Positions 7,715-16,436 of a DNA stretch of 23,483 nt are shown here, in pieces. The notes beneath the pieces were generated by a model. It worked only from the letters and a program-made list of their open reading frames with translations. It had not been told where the DNA came from and did not search any database. Every line of letters starts with the position of its first letter. Position 1 is the stretch's first letter. The DNA is taken from positions 1 to 23,483 of the IMG/VR virus record IMGVR_UViG_3300028031_000014; one strand, 5' to 3'. Source of the stretch: a virus. Made by a program: the position numbers and the translations under genes.

Positions 7715-8119
7715 GTGGCGCAGGGAACCGTGCGTGTCACTGGCGCCAAAGAGCTCCGCAAGAAGCTGCGTCAGATGGGCGACGACCTCTCCGACTTGAA
7801 AGCGATCCACCGCGAAGCTGCCGGCATCGTGGCGTCTGAGGCTGAGCGCCGCGCCCCGATCGGCCCTACCGGGAAACTGGTGATGGGTATCAAGGTGGGC
7901 GCCACGAAGACGAAGGCCACTGTCAAGTCTGGGTCTGTGGGTCCGTCTAAGAACTATGCGGCACGGCAGCACTGGGTACAGCAAAAAGGCAGGCCCGGTT
8001 TCCAGTATGTGTATAAGGCGATGGGTGCCAAGGGCCGCAAAGTCGTGGACCTGTATCACGACGAGATCGACCACCTGATCGACCGGATGAACCGGTCAGG
8101 CACGAGAGGGAGATTCTGA
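7715..8119 (+). CDS. HK97 gp10-like minor tail / head-closure protein
   Basis: 134 residues from GTG 7715. The features are an N-terminal TVRVTGAKELRKKLRQMGDD, the helix IHREAAGIVASEAERRAPIG (a common signature of the gp10-like family), a beta pair, and YAARQHWVQQKGRPGFQYVY near the end. The family acts at the head-tail joint or the tail end. The gene is unusual in lying between the tail chaperone and the tape measure instead of before the tail tube. GGGTCGG upstream may be a weak ribosome site. Confidence 0.75.
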   Translation: MAQGTVRVTGAKELRKKLRQMGDDLSDLKAIHREAAGIVASEAERRAPIGPTGKLVMGIKVGATKTKATVKSGSVGPSKNYAARQHWVQQKGRPGFQYVYKAMGAKGRKVVDLYHDEIDHLIDRMNRSGTRGRF

Positions 8120-8120
8120 C

Positions 8121-9308
8121 ATGCCCTCAAAAGTACAGATAGATGTCGTAGCCGACGTACGCAAAGCCAAAGACAACCTGGGGTCACTTGACGCCAAGGT
8201 CGGCAAACTCGGCGACCAGTTCACCACGCTGAGAGGCCGTGCCGGTCTGGCGATGAAAGACCTGGCTATCGGTTCAGGTATCCAACTGGCAGGCAAATTT
8301 GGTGGCGACGTCCTCGGCGCCATCGGCGACATCGATCGCTTGGAGTTCACGGTCACCGAGGCGTTCGGCGCGTCGGGCCCCATGCGCTCCAAGCTGGGCG
8401 AATGGTCCGATGACTGGTCAGCCAAGTTCGGTCTATCGAAGCTGCGCACCGAAGAACTCGCGGCGTCGTTGGCGTTGCAGTTCGACCAGGCCGGGTTCTC
8501 CGGCGACAAGATGCTCGAGATGGCCAAGAAGACCGCCGAAGCCGGTCTCGCCATGTCGCTGTTCCGTAAGCAAATCAGCACACCACAACAGGGTGCCGAA
8601 CTGATCACGGCGGCGCTACGCGGCGAGAAAGACGCACTGTTTAACCTGATCGGCGACCTGGAATTGACCGGCGAAGCCGGCGCCGACCTGGACATCATCA
8701 TCGGGGCGCTGTCAGAGGACTTCGGGTTCATGACCTCCGAAGCCGCCAAGAACCAGTTGAAGATCAACGAGGTCAAGGCACGGTACGGCGAACTGGTTGA
8801 CGAGGTCGCCGCCAAACTGATACCGGCGCTCGAGCTGGTCATCCCTGCTATGGACGGCATCGCGTTAGCGATCCGAGGGCTGGTGAAAGCCGAACAGGTG
8901 TTTCTGTTCCCTCTGATCAAGACGATCCAGTTCATCAAGAGCAGCTGGGACGATGTGGCCGGCGCGGTCGAGAATGTCACGAACAAGATCAAGTCGATAC
9001 CTAATCCTGCGGGGTTCATTGGTGGCCTGGCCGGCGGTATCGGCAACGCAGGCAAAGGCCTGTTGGGCAAGATCGGTATTGGTGCTACAGGTGGCATCGT
9101 CACCCAACCCACACTCGCTGTGATCGGTGAGGCCGGCCCTGAGGCCGTAGTGCCGCTGTCGTCGATGCCAGGCGCCTCGCCGCTATCCGGTGGCGGTCAG
9201 GCCCAACCGATACAGCTGTTCCTTGATTCACGCATGGTGTGGGAAGCGCTGATCGATAGCGCCAACAACTCCGGTGGTGTGGCTCTGAAGATCAGGAACG
9301 CCCGCTGA
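8121..9308 (+). CDS. tape measure protein
   Basis: 395 residues, short for this family. The N-terminal part is helical and charged (VRKAKDNLGSLDAKVGKLGD). It is followed by helices with repeated Ala and Glu, a hydrophobic region around LIPALELVIPAMDGIALAI (about 234-252), and a Gly-rich part. The C-terminal GGIVTQPTLAVIGEAGPEAV is the common signature of actinophage tape measures. At about 0.15 nm per residue the tail would be near 60 nm long. The gene follows the chaperone and gp10-like genes directly. Confidence 0.9.
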   Translation: MPSKVQIDVVADVRKAKDNLGSLDAKVGKLGDQFTTLRGRAGLAMKDLAIGSGIQLAGKFGGDVLGAIGDIDRLEFTVTEAFGASGPMRSKLGEWSDDWSAKFGLSKLRTEELAASLALQFDQAGFSGDKMLEMAKKTAEAGLAMSLFRKQISTPQQGAELITAALRGEKDALFNLIGDLELTGEAGADLDIIIGALSEDFGFMTSEAAKNQLKINEVKARYGELVDEVAAKLIPALELVIPAMDGIALAIRGLVKAEQVFLFPLIKTIQFIKSSWDDVAGAVENVTNKIKSIPNPAGFIGGLAGGIGNAGKGLLGKIGIGATGGIVTQPTLAVIGEAGPEAVVPLSSMPGASPLSGGGQAQPIQLFLDSRMVWEALIDSANNSGGVALKIRNAR

Positions 9309-9309
9309 C

Positions 9310-10566
9310 ATGGCGCTAACCGGCGACAAGGTACGCGTCGAGATCGGGTTCACTACCGAACCTTGGGCCGCCACAACCACATGGACGGCGGTCAGTAACA
9401 TCTCTGCTACCGAGATGGAGAAGCGTGGCGTCGTCTCGGTGACTGTCGATTCGGGCCGTAACGGCGAGGGCGGCGGAACGTTCGACGCTGCACGCATGGT
9501 TACTGTCGCTAGGGACCGTGACGCCGACTGGGACCAGGCCAACTCCGGGTCCGTGTTCGGGGTCGCGAATCTGAAACGTAACAAGAAGATCCGTTGCCTG
9601 GTGTCTGACGACAGTTTCGTTACGTCGCGCGGGATCTTCAACGGCTACATCGATGACATCGTGCCGTCTGGTACGTCGCTTGATGGTGTGGCCACGGTGA
9701 CGGCGTCGGACATTATGCGCCTCATCTCCGAGTACGACGTCGACGATCTTGTACGGCCGCTCGAGTACACCGGTGACCGGGTCACAGCGATCCTTGATGC
9801 GATCGGTGTCCCCGCAGCGGAACGTGGAACTATCGAGAACGGCACAGTGTTTATGCCGGCGGCGACGTTGGCGTCGGACGCTCTGTCGCTGTTGCAGCAG
9901 TGCGCTAAGGCCGAGTACGGGTTTCTGTATGTCACCCCGGACGACGGCAAGATCAATTTCAGGGAACGCTACGCGCTGTTGTCGGTGACGGCGTGGTCTG
10001 TCCGTCAGCACAGTTTCACCGCGGACGGTAACGGTACTAGTTCGGCGGTGTTGCACGCACCGTTGGCGCGGACGTTGGGGTCGATTCACAATGTGACGAG
10101 GGTGACTTCGTCGGGTGATAGCGGCGTCACGTTCGCTTATGACACGACTGCGGCTAGTAACCCGAAGGTCACACCGAATGAGGGCCCGCACGGTTTGTCT
10201 GTGGAGTATGACGCCGACGTGGAGGTCGCAGCTGAGGCGTGGCATAAGGGCTGGGATTTCACCGGTCAGCGTGCCCGCGGTTTCGACGTGCAGGTGTACC
10301 CCGGTAACGACAACGCTGTGACCGCCATAAGCAACGGCCACTACGAGTCGTTGACAAGGGTGGAGCTCCAAACCAAACCTGTCGGCTATAGCACTGACTG
10401 GAACTTCGAGGCCCGTATCGAACGGGTTTCGCATCAGATCAGCATCGATCTGTGGTCGGCTCATGTGACGGTGTCTCCGCATGCGACGCAGTGGGTCGAT
10501 GACGGCGACAACGTCTGGTACAGCTACGGCGCCACCCACAACTCGCAGGACCTGGGGGCACTCTAA
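9310..10566 (+). CDS. minor tail / baseplate hub-like protein
   Basis: 418 residues. The N-terminus KVRVEIGFTTEPWA, then TWTAVSNISATEMEKRG and DSGRNGEGGGTFDAARM, resemble the distal tail and hub proteins encoded after the tape measure. A middle part (SDDSFVTSRGIFNGYIDDIV, then VTASDIMRLI) fits a hub beta-barrel. The region around SDALSLLQQCAKAEYGFLYV is the typical hub helix and strand. Its likely role is to link the tail tube to the receptor-binding proteins. The stop overlaps the next start (TAATG). Confidence 0.75.
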   Translation: MALTGDKVRVEIGFTTEPWAATTTWTAVSNISATEMEKRGVVSVTVDSGRNGEGGGTFDAARMVTVARDRDADWDQANSGSVFGVANLKRNKKIRCLVSDDSFVTSRGIFNGYIDDIVPSGTSLDGVATVTASDIMRLISEYDVDDLVRPLEYTGDRVTAILDAIGVPAAERGTIENGTVFMPAATLASDALSLLQQCAKAEYGFLYVTPDDGKINFRERYALLSVTAWSVRQHSFTADGNGTSSAVLHAPLARTLGSIHNVTRVTSSGDSGVTFAYDTTAASNPKVTPNEGPHGLSVEYDADVEVAAEAWHKGWDFTGQRARGFDVQVYPGNDNAVTAISNGHYESLTRVELQTKPVGYSTDWNFEARIERVSHQISIDLWSAHVTVSPHATQWVDDGDNVWYSYGATHNSQDLGAL

Positions 10567-12203
10567 TGGCGTTCACTACACCGCCCCTGATCGTCGACGG
10601 CGTAGGCAACACCACCGCCGCCGAGATGAACACCTACATCCGTGACAACCTGACTTTTCTGCGTCAACGCATATCGGTGCGGATGGACACCCATGACCGG
10701 GCGCCGGCTACGGCCACAGCCCAAGACATGCTGGGGCCTGAGGCCACGTTCGGTGCGTTGACTCCTGAGTGGGAGTCCGAGTCAACGCTTTGGGATGGCC
10801 TGGTCGGTACGTTGGACCTGAGCGGCACCGGCAAGAACGGTGTGTGGCTGATCGGCGGGACGGTCTGGTACGACGAGAACACCACCGGTGACCGCCGCCT
10901 CGAGATCGACGAGGTAGGCGGGTCCACCACGTTGGCGCGTTGGCGCACGATCACTAACGAGGCGAAACGGGTACGTCTGTCGGCCAACACGTTGACCGAG
11001 GCCAGCGGAACCGACAAGTTCGATCTCACGGCGTTGCAAACATCGGGTGGCACGCTCGGCATGGAGGGCCAAATCTGGGCGTACTGGATGGGCGACACCG
11101 CGACGTCGTCCGACATAGTCGAGAACACTGCGCTAACCGATTCTGAGGGCATGGTTTCTTGGTGGAACCAGTGGCGCAAAAACGTCCTGAGGTTGCATCG
11201 GCGCCCGTCGGCGCGGGTGATCCTCAACACCAACCTCACGACGCTGGCCGATAGCACGTGGACAAAGGTGCCGTTCGATCTCGAGACCTACGACAACGCG
11301 GCGATGGTCTCAACCGATGAGACAAGGATCACAGCCAAATACGGCGGTTACTACCACGTCACTTCCGGCGTTAATGTCGACGCGTTCAACGGGACAAGCG
11401 ACCGGGTCACTGTCCAGTACCGGGTTAACGGTTCCGGGTTCGGGTTGAACCCAATCGTCTATGAGGTGTCGGGGTCGGCCGACACGGCCGTGGTCCATTC
11501 CGACATTGTGCGCCTCGAGACCAATGACTACATCGAGTTATGGGTGTTCAAATCCGCGACCGGCGGCAACTCTACGGTCGTGGCCGGCAACAGTACTTAC
11601 ATGGCTGCGACGTTGCTGTCCGGCGATGTGACCGCAACAAACCGGCAGTTCTTCAAGACGGGCCTACCCGCGGTGATCGACTACACCGCCCCCGACTCGG
11701 TGAAGATGCCTCGCGGCCTGGCCAACATTTCGACACGTGACCTGTTCTGCCATCTATGGAACCCGCCCGTCATATCGCTGCAAGCCACCACCGACGGTAA
11801 CTCGTTGACCTCTGGCGGCTGGTCCGACATCACATTAGATGTCGCACGCTACGACAACTGGGGCATCCTCGATGAACTTTCGCTGCGGTCTAACGGCGGG
11901 CTGAAACTTCCGTTTGACGGCATGTGGCTGTGTGTGGCCGGCGTCAAAATCTTTGGCGCTGATGACGACAACTCTGATGGTGACCGCGGGTTCCGTATCA
12001 GACACAACTCGAAGTCGTTGTCACCGATGCGGTCGGCGTCGGCTACAGGGTCGTCGCTTGAGTGGGGTCAGTCGAGTGTCGCTTTGATCAACGGTTCTAA
12101 GGACGATGTGATCACGGTTCAGGGGCTGTCGTCGGCTGTCGACGAGGTCACTGTCAGATCGTGTCTGATGCACCTGGTTTGGCTCGGAGACAAGGAGACC
12201 TGA
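10566..12203 (+). CDS. minor tail protein with three C1q-like beta-sandwich domains
   Basis: 545 residues. A short N-terminal helix region (NTTAAEMNTYIRDNLTFLRQ), typical of tail-attached fibre proteins, is followed by three similar beta-sandwich units at about 50-185, 215-355 and 400-540. Each has a strand ending in W plus a YDN or similar segment, a G-[YVM]-[YW] strand (GVWLIGG, GGYYHVTSG, GMWLCVAG), a D-R-R or S-D-R strand and a closing VWLGD- or YWMGD-type end. This resembles C1q/TNF-like carbohydrate- or receptor-binding domains. The protein is probably displayed at the tail tip. Domain identity is an inference from strand patterns. Confidence 0.7.
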   Translation: MAFTTPPLIVDGVGNTTAAEMNTYIRDNLTFLRQRISVRMDTHDRAPATATAQDMLGPEATFGALTPEWESESTLWDGLVGTLDLSGTGKNGVWLIGGTVWYDENTTGDRRLEIDEVGGSTTLARWRTITNEAKRVRLSANTLTEASGTDKFDLTALQTSGGTLGMEGQIWAYWMGDTATSSDIVENTALTDSEGMVSWWNQWRKNVLRLHRRPSARVILNTNLTTLADSTWTKVPFDLETYDNAAMVSTDETRITAKYGGYYHVTSGVNVDAFNGTSDRVTVQYRVNGSGFGLNPIVYEVSGSADTAVVHSDIVRLETNDYIELWVFKSATGGNSTVVAGNSTYMAATLLSGDVTATNRQFFKTGLPAVIDYTAPDSVKMPRGLANISTRDLFCHLWNPPVISLQATTDGNSLTSGGWSDITLDVARYDNWGILDELSLRSNGGLKLPFDGMWLCVAGVKIFGADDDNSDGDRGFRIRHNSKSLSPMRSASATGSSLEWGQSSVALINGSKDDVITVQGLSSAVDEVTVRSCLMHLVWLGDKET

Positions 12204-12514
12204 TGTCTGCACGTAGGTACACGATTCAGTCAGGCGCGACCGTGGTGGTGCCGATCGATGTGCGTACTATCGGTGACCCTACTGGGGCGGTGCCGTCGTT
12301 CTCTGCTACGACCACCACGGCTACCGACCCCGGTGCGTTCACTGACGGCACGTGGTCCGGGGCCTGGTCGTCTACTACGAGGCTGGTGACGGCTTTGACA
12401 CCTACGCTGCCTGGGTCGCTGTCGCTTGCTGAGGGCGACTTCAAACTGTGGCTGAAGTATGTGGTCGGGTCTGAGACCGTGATTCTCCCGGTCGGGATTC
12501 TGGGGGTCGGCTGA
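12203..12514 (+). CDS. small tail-region protein with beta-sandwich pattern
   Basis: 103 residues from ATG 12203, preceded by AAGGAG at 12192-12197. The stop codon of the previous gene overlaps this ATG. The sequence is beta-rich: GATVVVPIDVRTIG, GTWSGAWSSTTRLVTAL, and the closing GDFKLWLKYVVGSETVILPV. This layout resembles the small N-terminal domains of BppU-like baseplate proteins. An accessory baseplate role is suggested by context. An earlier start at 12161 would overlap the fibre gene and has no better ribosome site. Confidence 0.7.
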   Translation: MSARRYTIQSGATVVVPIDVRTIGDPTGAVPSFSATTTTATDPGAFTDGTWSGAWSSTTRLVTALTPTLPGSLSLAEGDFKLWLKYVVGSETVILPVGILGVG

Positions 12515-12672
12515 TGGCCCGTAACCAACGGCATGAGGCCAACTTTGCTGCACCGCGGCACACCGCGCGTTTCGGGTCTGGCGGCGCGACGTTCACGGTC
12601 ACAGCTAGCAACTCGATGGAATCGGCTTCTATCACGATGGAAGACGCCACTGCAATCATGGAGGCTGCCTGA
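12514..12672 (+). CDS. small hypothetical tail-region protein, 52 residues
   Basis: The ATG overlaps the stop of the preceding gene (TGATG), and its own TGA overlaps the next ATG in the same way. The product begins MARNQRHEANFAAPRHTARF, has GGATFTVTASNSM in the middle and an acidic helix (SITMEDATAIMEAA) at the end. The coupled starts and shared composition support translation. No family is recognised. It may be a small adaptor between the baseplate and the tail fibre encoded just after it. Confidence 0.55.
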   Translation: MARNQRHEANFAAPRHTARFGSGGATFTVTASNSMESASITMEDATAIMEAA

Positions 12673-14309
12673 TGGCAACGAACTACCCGACAGGGCTTGA
12701 CAGCTACACGCCGGCGAACACGTCAGATACGTTGGATGTGGCTAACCACACCGCACGTCACACCGATAAAGAGGATGCGATTGAGGCGATCGAGGCCGAG
12801 CTTGGTTTGGATCCTGCCGGGGCGTCAGCGACGGTGGTGGCACGTCTTGATGTGAATGACACTGCGGTGGCGTTGAACACGGCGAAGGTGACTTACCCGT
12901 CTGCCGACTCCGCGAAGCTGGCAACTATCGCTGACGGCGCGACGGACGACTCTACGGTCGACGCCCATATAGCTGACACTGTCGACGCGCATGACGCATC
13001 AGCGGTTTCGGTGTCTGCGATTTCTGGTTTGTCGGCTACCGAGGTTCAGGCTGCGTTGGCTGAACACCAAGGTGACATCGACGCTCTCGCCAATGGTCTG
13101 GATTTCCAGGGCACGTGGAACGCCTCGACGAACACACCTACCCTAGTCTCGAGCACTGGCACTGTCGGCCACTTCTATAAGGTGTCGGTCGCAGGTTCGA
13201 CCACCCTTGATGGTGTGTCTGAGTGGGCTGTCGGCGATGCCCTGTACTTCGGTGACTCGGTATGGAACAAGGTCGACAACACCGAGGCTGTCACTTCGGT
13301 GGCCGGCAAGGTCGGGGCGGTCACCCTCGTCGAGGCCGACATCACAGACCTGCAGTCGTACCACGTCCAGGGCGGCACCGATGTCCCGGTGGCCGACGGC
13401 GGCACGGGCGCAAGCTCAGCATCTGGGGCCAGAACGAACCTGGGTGTCGATCCTGCGGGGACCGATAACGCCCCGGCCGCGTCGGCGACGGTTGCCGGCA
13501 AGGTCGAGCTGTCTACGGACGCTGAGACTGCGACCGGGACCGACACGGCCAGGGCTACGACCCCAGCGAATGTGGCCAGCGCCTATGCGAAGAAATCGGT
13601 GCTCACTGCTAAGGGCGACATTTGGGCGGCTTCCGCTGCCAGCACACCCGCACGTGTCGCCGTAGGAACAAACGACCAGGTACTGACCGCTGACTCGGCT
13701 CAGGCTTCAGGTGTGAAGTGGGCGACCGCAGCCGCAGGCGGTAGCGGTCTGAGCACCCCGGTCGTTTCGGCGGCAGTAACCAACACCGACCTATGGGTCC
13801 CCGGTTTCTCACCAACCTCTTTCAACAGCTCAAGCACGCTGACCGCCAACAGGCGCGACTACCACGTGTTCTACATCGGTGCCGATCTGCGGATAACGGA
13901 ACTGCACCTCCAGGTGGGCACCGCTGCAGGCACCGTCCTGCGGGTCATGGTCGTCAAGCTTGACAACGACTGGCAGCCCAACGCTACGGGGCTGATCGGG
14001 CAAGGAACTGTAGACCCGTCGACCACCGGAACCAAGTCCATCACCGGTCTCACTCTTGACTGCGCCGCAGGTTTCTATGCGACCACGGTTGTCAGCGACG
14101 GCGCCACGGTCCTCAAAGCCCTCGTCGGCGCAGTAATGACCGGTGTCCCTACGACCACGTCGTCAACGGCGTGGGGTTTCCAGAGAGCACGACTGGACGC
14201 TGCGGGTACGGCGGCGGCGTCTGACCCGGTAGCCGACTGGACATCGGTACAGATGTCCACAAAAGCCATGTCTCACCCGGTCCTACTCAAGACGGAGGCG
14301 CAACCATAA
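12672..14309 (+). CDS. tail fibre protein
   Basis: 545 residues. The N-terminal 60 residues contain NHTARHTDKEDAIEAIEAEL, a tail-anchoring helical motif frequent in actinophage fibres. The shaft region holds common fibre repeats: FQGTWNASTNTPTLVSSTGT, VADGGTGASSASGARTNLG, GKVELSTDAETATGTDTARA and AKGDIWAASAASTPARVAVG. The C-terminal part, after the GGSGLSTP linker near 357, is a beta-rich globular domain that probably contacts the receptor. Trimeric assembly is the usual state of the family. The end overlaps the next gene (TAATG). Confidence 0.85.
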   Translation: MATNYPTGLDSYTPANTSDTLDVANHTARHTDKEDAIEAIEAELGLDPAGASATVVARLDVNDTAVALNTAKVTYPSADSAKLATIADGATDDSTVDAHIADTVDAHDASAVSVSAISGLSATEVQAALAEHQGDIDALANGLDFQGTWNASTNTPTLVSSTGTVGHFYKVSVAGSTTLDGVSEWAVGDALYFGDSVWNKVDNTEAVTSVAGKVGAVTLVEADITDLQSYHVQGGTDVPVADGGTGASSASGARTNLGVDPAGTDNAPAASATVAGKVELSTDAETATGTDTARATTPANVASAYAKKSVLTAKGDIWAASAASTPARVAVGTNDQVLTADSAQASGVKWATAAAGGSGLSTPVVSAAVTNTDLWVPGFSPTSFNSSSTLTANRRDYHVFYIGADLRITELHLQVGTAAGTVLRVMVVKLDNDWQPNATGLIGQGTVDPSTTGTKSITGLTLDCAAGFYATTVVSDGATVLKALVGAVMTGVPTTTSSTAWGFQRARLDAAGTAAASDPVADWTSVQMSTKAMSHPVLLKTEAQP

Positions 14310-14599
14310 TGCGCAAAGATCAAGTGTTCGACAGCGACGGCAACGAAGTCTCGTTCAAGCTTTGGCCAGACGACCCCGACGGAATGGTCGACGACCACGA
14401 CGGCACAATCCGTGCTCTGACAAACGACGAGAAGAACGACATTGTTCGGGAGGCCGCGGAGACGGCCAAGGCTCAGCGGCTACGGTCGCTGCCTGACATC
14501 AGAGCCAAAGTCGGGCGCGCTCAAGGTGTGCGCGCTCTCCAGGCGGAACTGCTGCGTCTGGTCGAGATCGTTGAAGACCAGTACGGGGACGATGTTTGA
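14309..14599 (+). CDS. hypothetical tail-region protein, 96 residues
   Basis: Starts MRKDQVFDSDGNEVSFKLWP, has an acidic middle and two helices, NDEKNDIVREAAETAKAQRL and QALQAELLRLVE-like (actual ALQAELLRLVEIVEDQYGDD). The helical C-terminal half could pack as a coiled coil. It lies between the fibre and the tailspike and shares coupled starts with the fibre. A small fibre chaperone or fibre-spike adaptor would fit the place, but no family is recognised. Confidence 0.7.
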   Translation: MRKDQVFDSDGNEVSFKLWPDDPDGMVDDHDGTIRALTNDEKNDIVREAAETAKAQRLRSLPDIRAKVGRAQGVRALQAELLRLVEIVEDQYGDDV

Positions 14600-16237
14600 A
14601 TGTTTGACCCTACCGCAGTCACTTGGTTGGCTTCTACGTGGGCCGGGGACCCGACATGGGCGCCGCCCGCTTCCGGCACGCAGGCCGTCGATATGCCCGG
14701 AGACGGCGCCCTGATCCCAGGGGTCGGCGGCCCGGTGTGGTGGCAGTCAGGTGCAGAGATGGGTGGTGTGCCCATCTTCTCCACCGGTGTGAGCAAAGCT
14801 GCCAAGGTCAATATCGGTGTCCCGGCGACATCGGGGATCACGTCAATCGTTTTTGTGGGGCGGCTCGCCAGCTTGGATTCTTCACGTAACCTGTGGGGCA
14901 AGGGCATAGCGTCTCTGTCGTACTTCAGGTTCGGGTCCGATACGTGGCGGCTCAAGGCGGGTAAGACGTTGGCGACGGCTGTGCTGGCCGATGACCTGCC
15001 GCACGTGTTCACCGCGGTGATCGACAGCGCCGGAACGGATTCGTTGGCGATAGATGGCATGGAGGTGGCGTCAGGTAACGCCGGGTCAAACGTGCCTGTA
15101 GGCGACATCCACATAGGGGCCTCCGGCAATCTCAACGATTGGACGAGCGAAGATTTCAATTTCTTTGGGGCGTACGACGGCGACATTCGCAACGACGCAT
15201 CGTATCCGCAGATGCTCGCAGACGCGGTGGCCGACATCGGCGGGCAAGGCGCGTCGACACCCGAACATCCGCTTCAGCAATCTGTGGACGATCTGCCTGA
15301 TGGTACGGTCGACCCGGACGGGCACATCAACTGGTCGACGTTGGATCTTTCCGACACGCCGTTTCCGTACGACTCCGATGTGACGCTGTTTGTTGAGGAT
15401 AAGCAGTATGTGCGTATTGTGGGTCGGGGCGGCGGCGTGAAGGCCACCGACCGCGGGCTCAGGCTCCGCACTATTTCTGACGGTGCAGGGACCCAGCCCG
15501 GGGACCGTGACGGCACGTCTTTGAACTGGCCGCGTACACGCGCCCACATGATCGTCCGGAACAGCCACAATGTGTGGATTGACGGGATCACTATCGAGGG
15601 CACCTGGAAGACGTTGGGTGCCACCGTATGGGATTTGGAGGCGCAGGCCGCTATACGTATCGGCGGCGGGTCAACGCATGTGCTGGTGGAGAACTGCTGG
15701 CTTCAGGGCTGTTACGGCGATGGCGTCGAGTTGCAGAACTGTTCGGATTGCGTCATCCGTTGGAACTACATAACTCAGACCGGGCGGCACGGCATCGGTA
15801 ACGTCAACTCGAAGCGTTGCGAAGCGTACGGTAACCGGTTCTCGGTGATCGGCCGTTTCCCTCTTGACATTGAGTCGACGGGTTCCGGCACCGCGGTTTA
15901 CGACTTCAAGTTCGAGCACAACGACCTGGAGATTCACGCTAACGGTCTGCTGTTGGCACAGAACCAGGCGCACCATTCGTGGCTCCGATATAACCGGTCG
16001 AAGCTGCACGCTATCCGGGTGCAGGGCAACGCCGCAGGCCCCATCTACTTTGAGCACAACGTGTCTGAGGGTATCGGCCAGGATGTGGGTGCCGGTAGGA
16101 CGGGTGTGGCGTTCTCGATTAAGGGCAACATGGTTCGTACTCGCCGTGATGGTGAGGCGTGGCAGCGTTACGCCAACGGGGCGCTCGCCGATGTGGCCAG
16201 CAACTCGTCTAACTCATTCGTAGAAGAAAACCCGTAA
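14600..16237 (+). CDS. tailspike-like protein: LamG-like domain plus right-handed beta-helix
   Basis: 545 residues. Residues about 40-205 look like a concanavalin/LamG sandwich (VWWQSGAEMGGVPIF, then TSIVFVGRLASLDSS, HVFTAVIDSAGTDSLAIDG and NFFGAYDGDIRN). From about 225 to 520 the sequence has the periodic short strands of a parallel beta-helix: THVLVENCWLQGCYGDG, CSDCVIRWNYITQTG, SKRCEAYGNRFSVIG, DFKFEHNDLEIHANG and YFEHNVSEGIG. Such proteins cleave or bind surface polysaccharide. No catalytic residues can be named. GGGGAC lies about 10 bases before the ATG. Confidence 0.8.
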   Translation: MFDPTAVTWLASTWAGDPTWAPPASGTQAVDMPGDGALIPGVGGPVWWQSGAEMGGVPIFSTGVSKAAKVNIGVPATSGITSIVFVGRLASLDSSRNLWGKGIASLSYFRFGSDTWRLKAGKTLATAVLADDLPHVFTAVIDSAGTDSLAIDGMEVASGNAGSNVPVGDIHIGASGNLNDWTSEDFNFFGAYDGDIRNDASYPQMLADAVADIGGQGASTPEHPLQQSVDDLPDGTVDPDGHINWSTLDLSDTPFPYDSDVTLFVEDKQYVRIVGRGGGVKATDRGLRLRTISDGAGTQPGDRDGTSLNWPRTRAHMIVRNSHNVWIDGITIEGTWKTLGATVWDLEAQAAIRIGGGSTHVLVENCWLQGCYGDGVELQNCSDCVIRWNYITQTGRHGIGNVNSKRCEAYGNRFSVIGRFPLDIESTGSGTAVYDFKFEHNDLEIHANGLLLAQNQAHHSWLRYNRSKLHAIRVQGNAAGPIYFEHNVSEGIGQDVGAGRTGVAFSIKGNMVRTRRDGEAWQRYANGALADVASNSSNSFVEENP

Positions 16238-16248
16238 AGGACCCACCA

Positions 16249-16413
16249 ATGAAGACCCGTTACGCTCTCGCGCCCGCAGCCATCTCAGCGACGGTCGGCG
16301 CTCTCAACATCTTCGACGTGCTCGCATGGTCAGCAGACCAGGTCAGCGCGTTCAACGTCGCAGCGATGGCTGTGATGGCTGTCATATTCGGCAAACCTGC
16401 GAGCAGCACCTGA
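16249..16413 (+). CDS. holin candidate, small two-TM protein
   Basis: 54 residues with AAAGG 8 bases before the ATG. Segment 1 (ALAPAAISATVGALNIFDVLAW, about 6-27) and segment 2 (FNVAAMAVMAVIFG, about 35-48) are hydrophobic and are separated by a short polar turn SADQVSA. The turn plus second segment resembles the small hydrophobic proteins of actinophage lysis cassettes, which form membrane lesions for the endolysin. It is the first gene after the tailspike and leads the lysis cluster. Confidence 0.65.
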   Translation: MKTRYALAPAAISATVGALNIFDVLAWSADQVSAFNVAAMAVMAVIFGKPASST

Positions 16414-16436
16414 CCTGGCACCGTCGGTGGCGGCTA

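Noticed and set aside
9316-10539. 407-residue open frame on the minus strand
   Set aside because: It is a mirror of the minor tail gene, rich in Arg and His with no recognisable domain, and no ribosome site. Long antisense frames are common in GC-rich genes. The same holds for the minus-strand frames at 7379-8074, 8096-9112 and 14521-15237.
16326-16436. ATG start at 16326 for the Cys/His protein
   Set aside because: It would overlap most of the holin gene in another frame and adds an Arg/Cys-rich, non-natural-looking segment.
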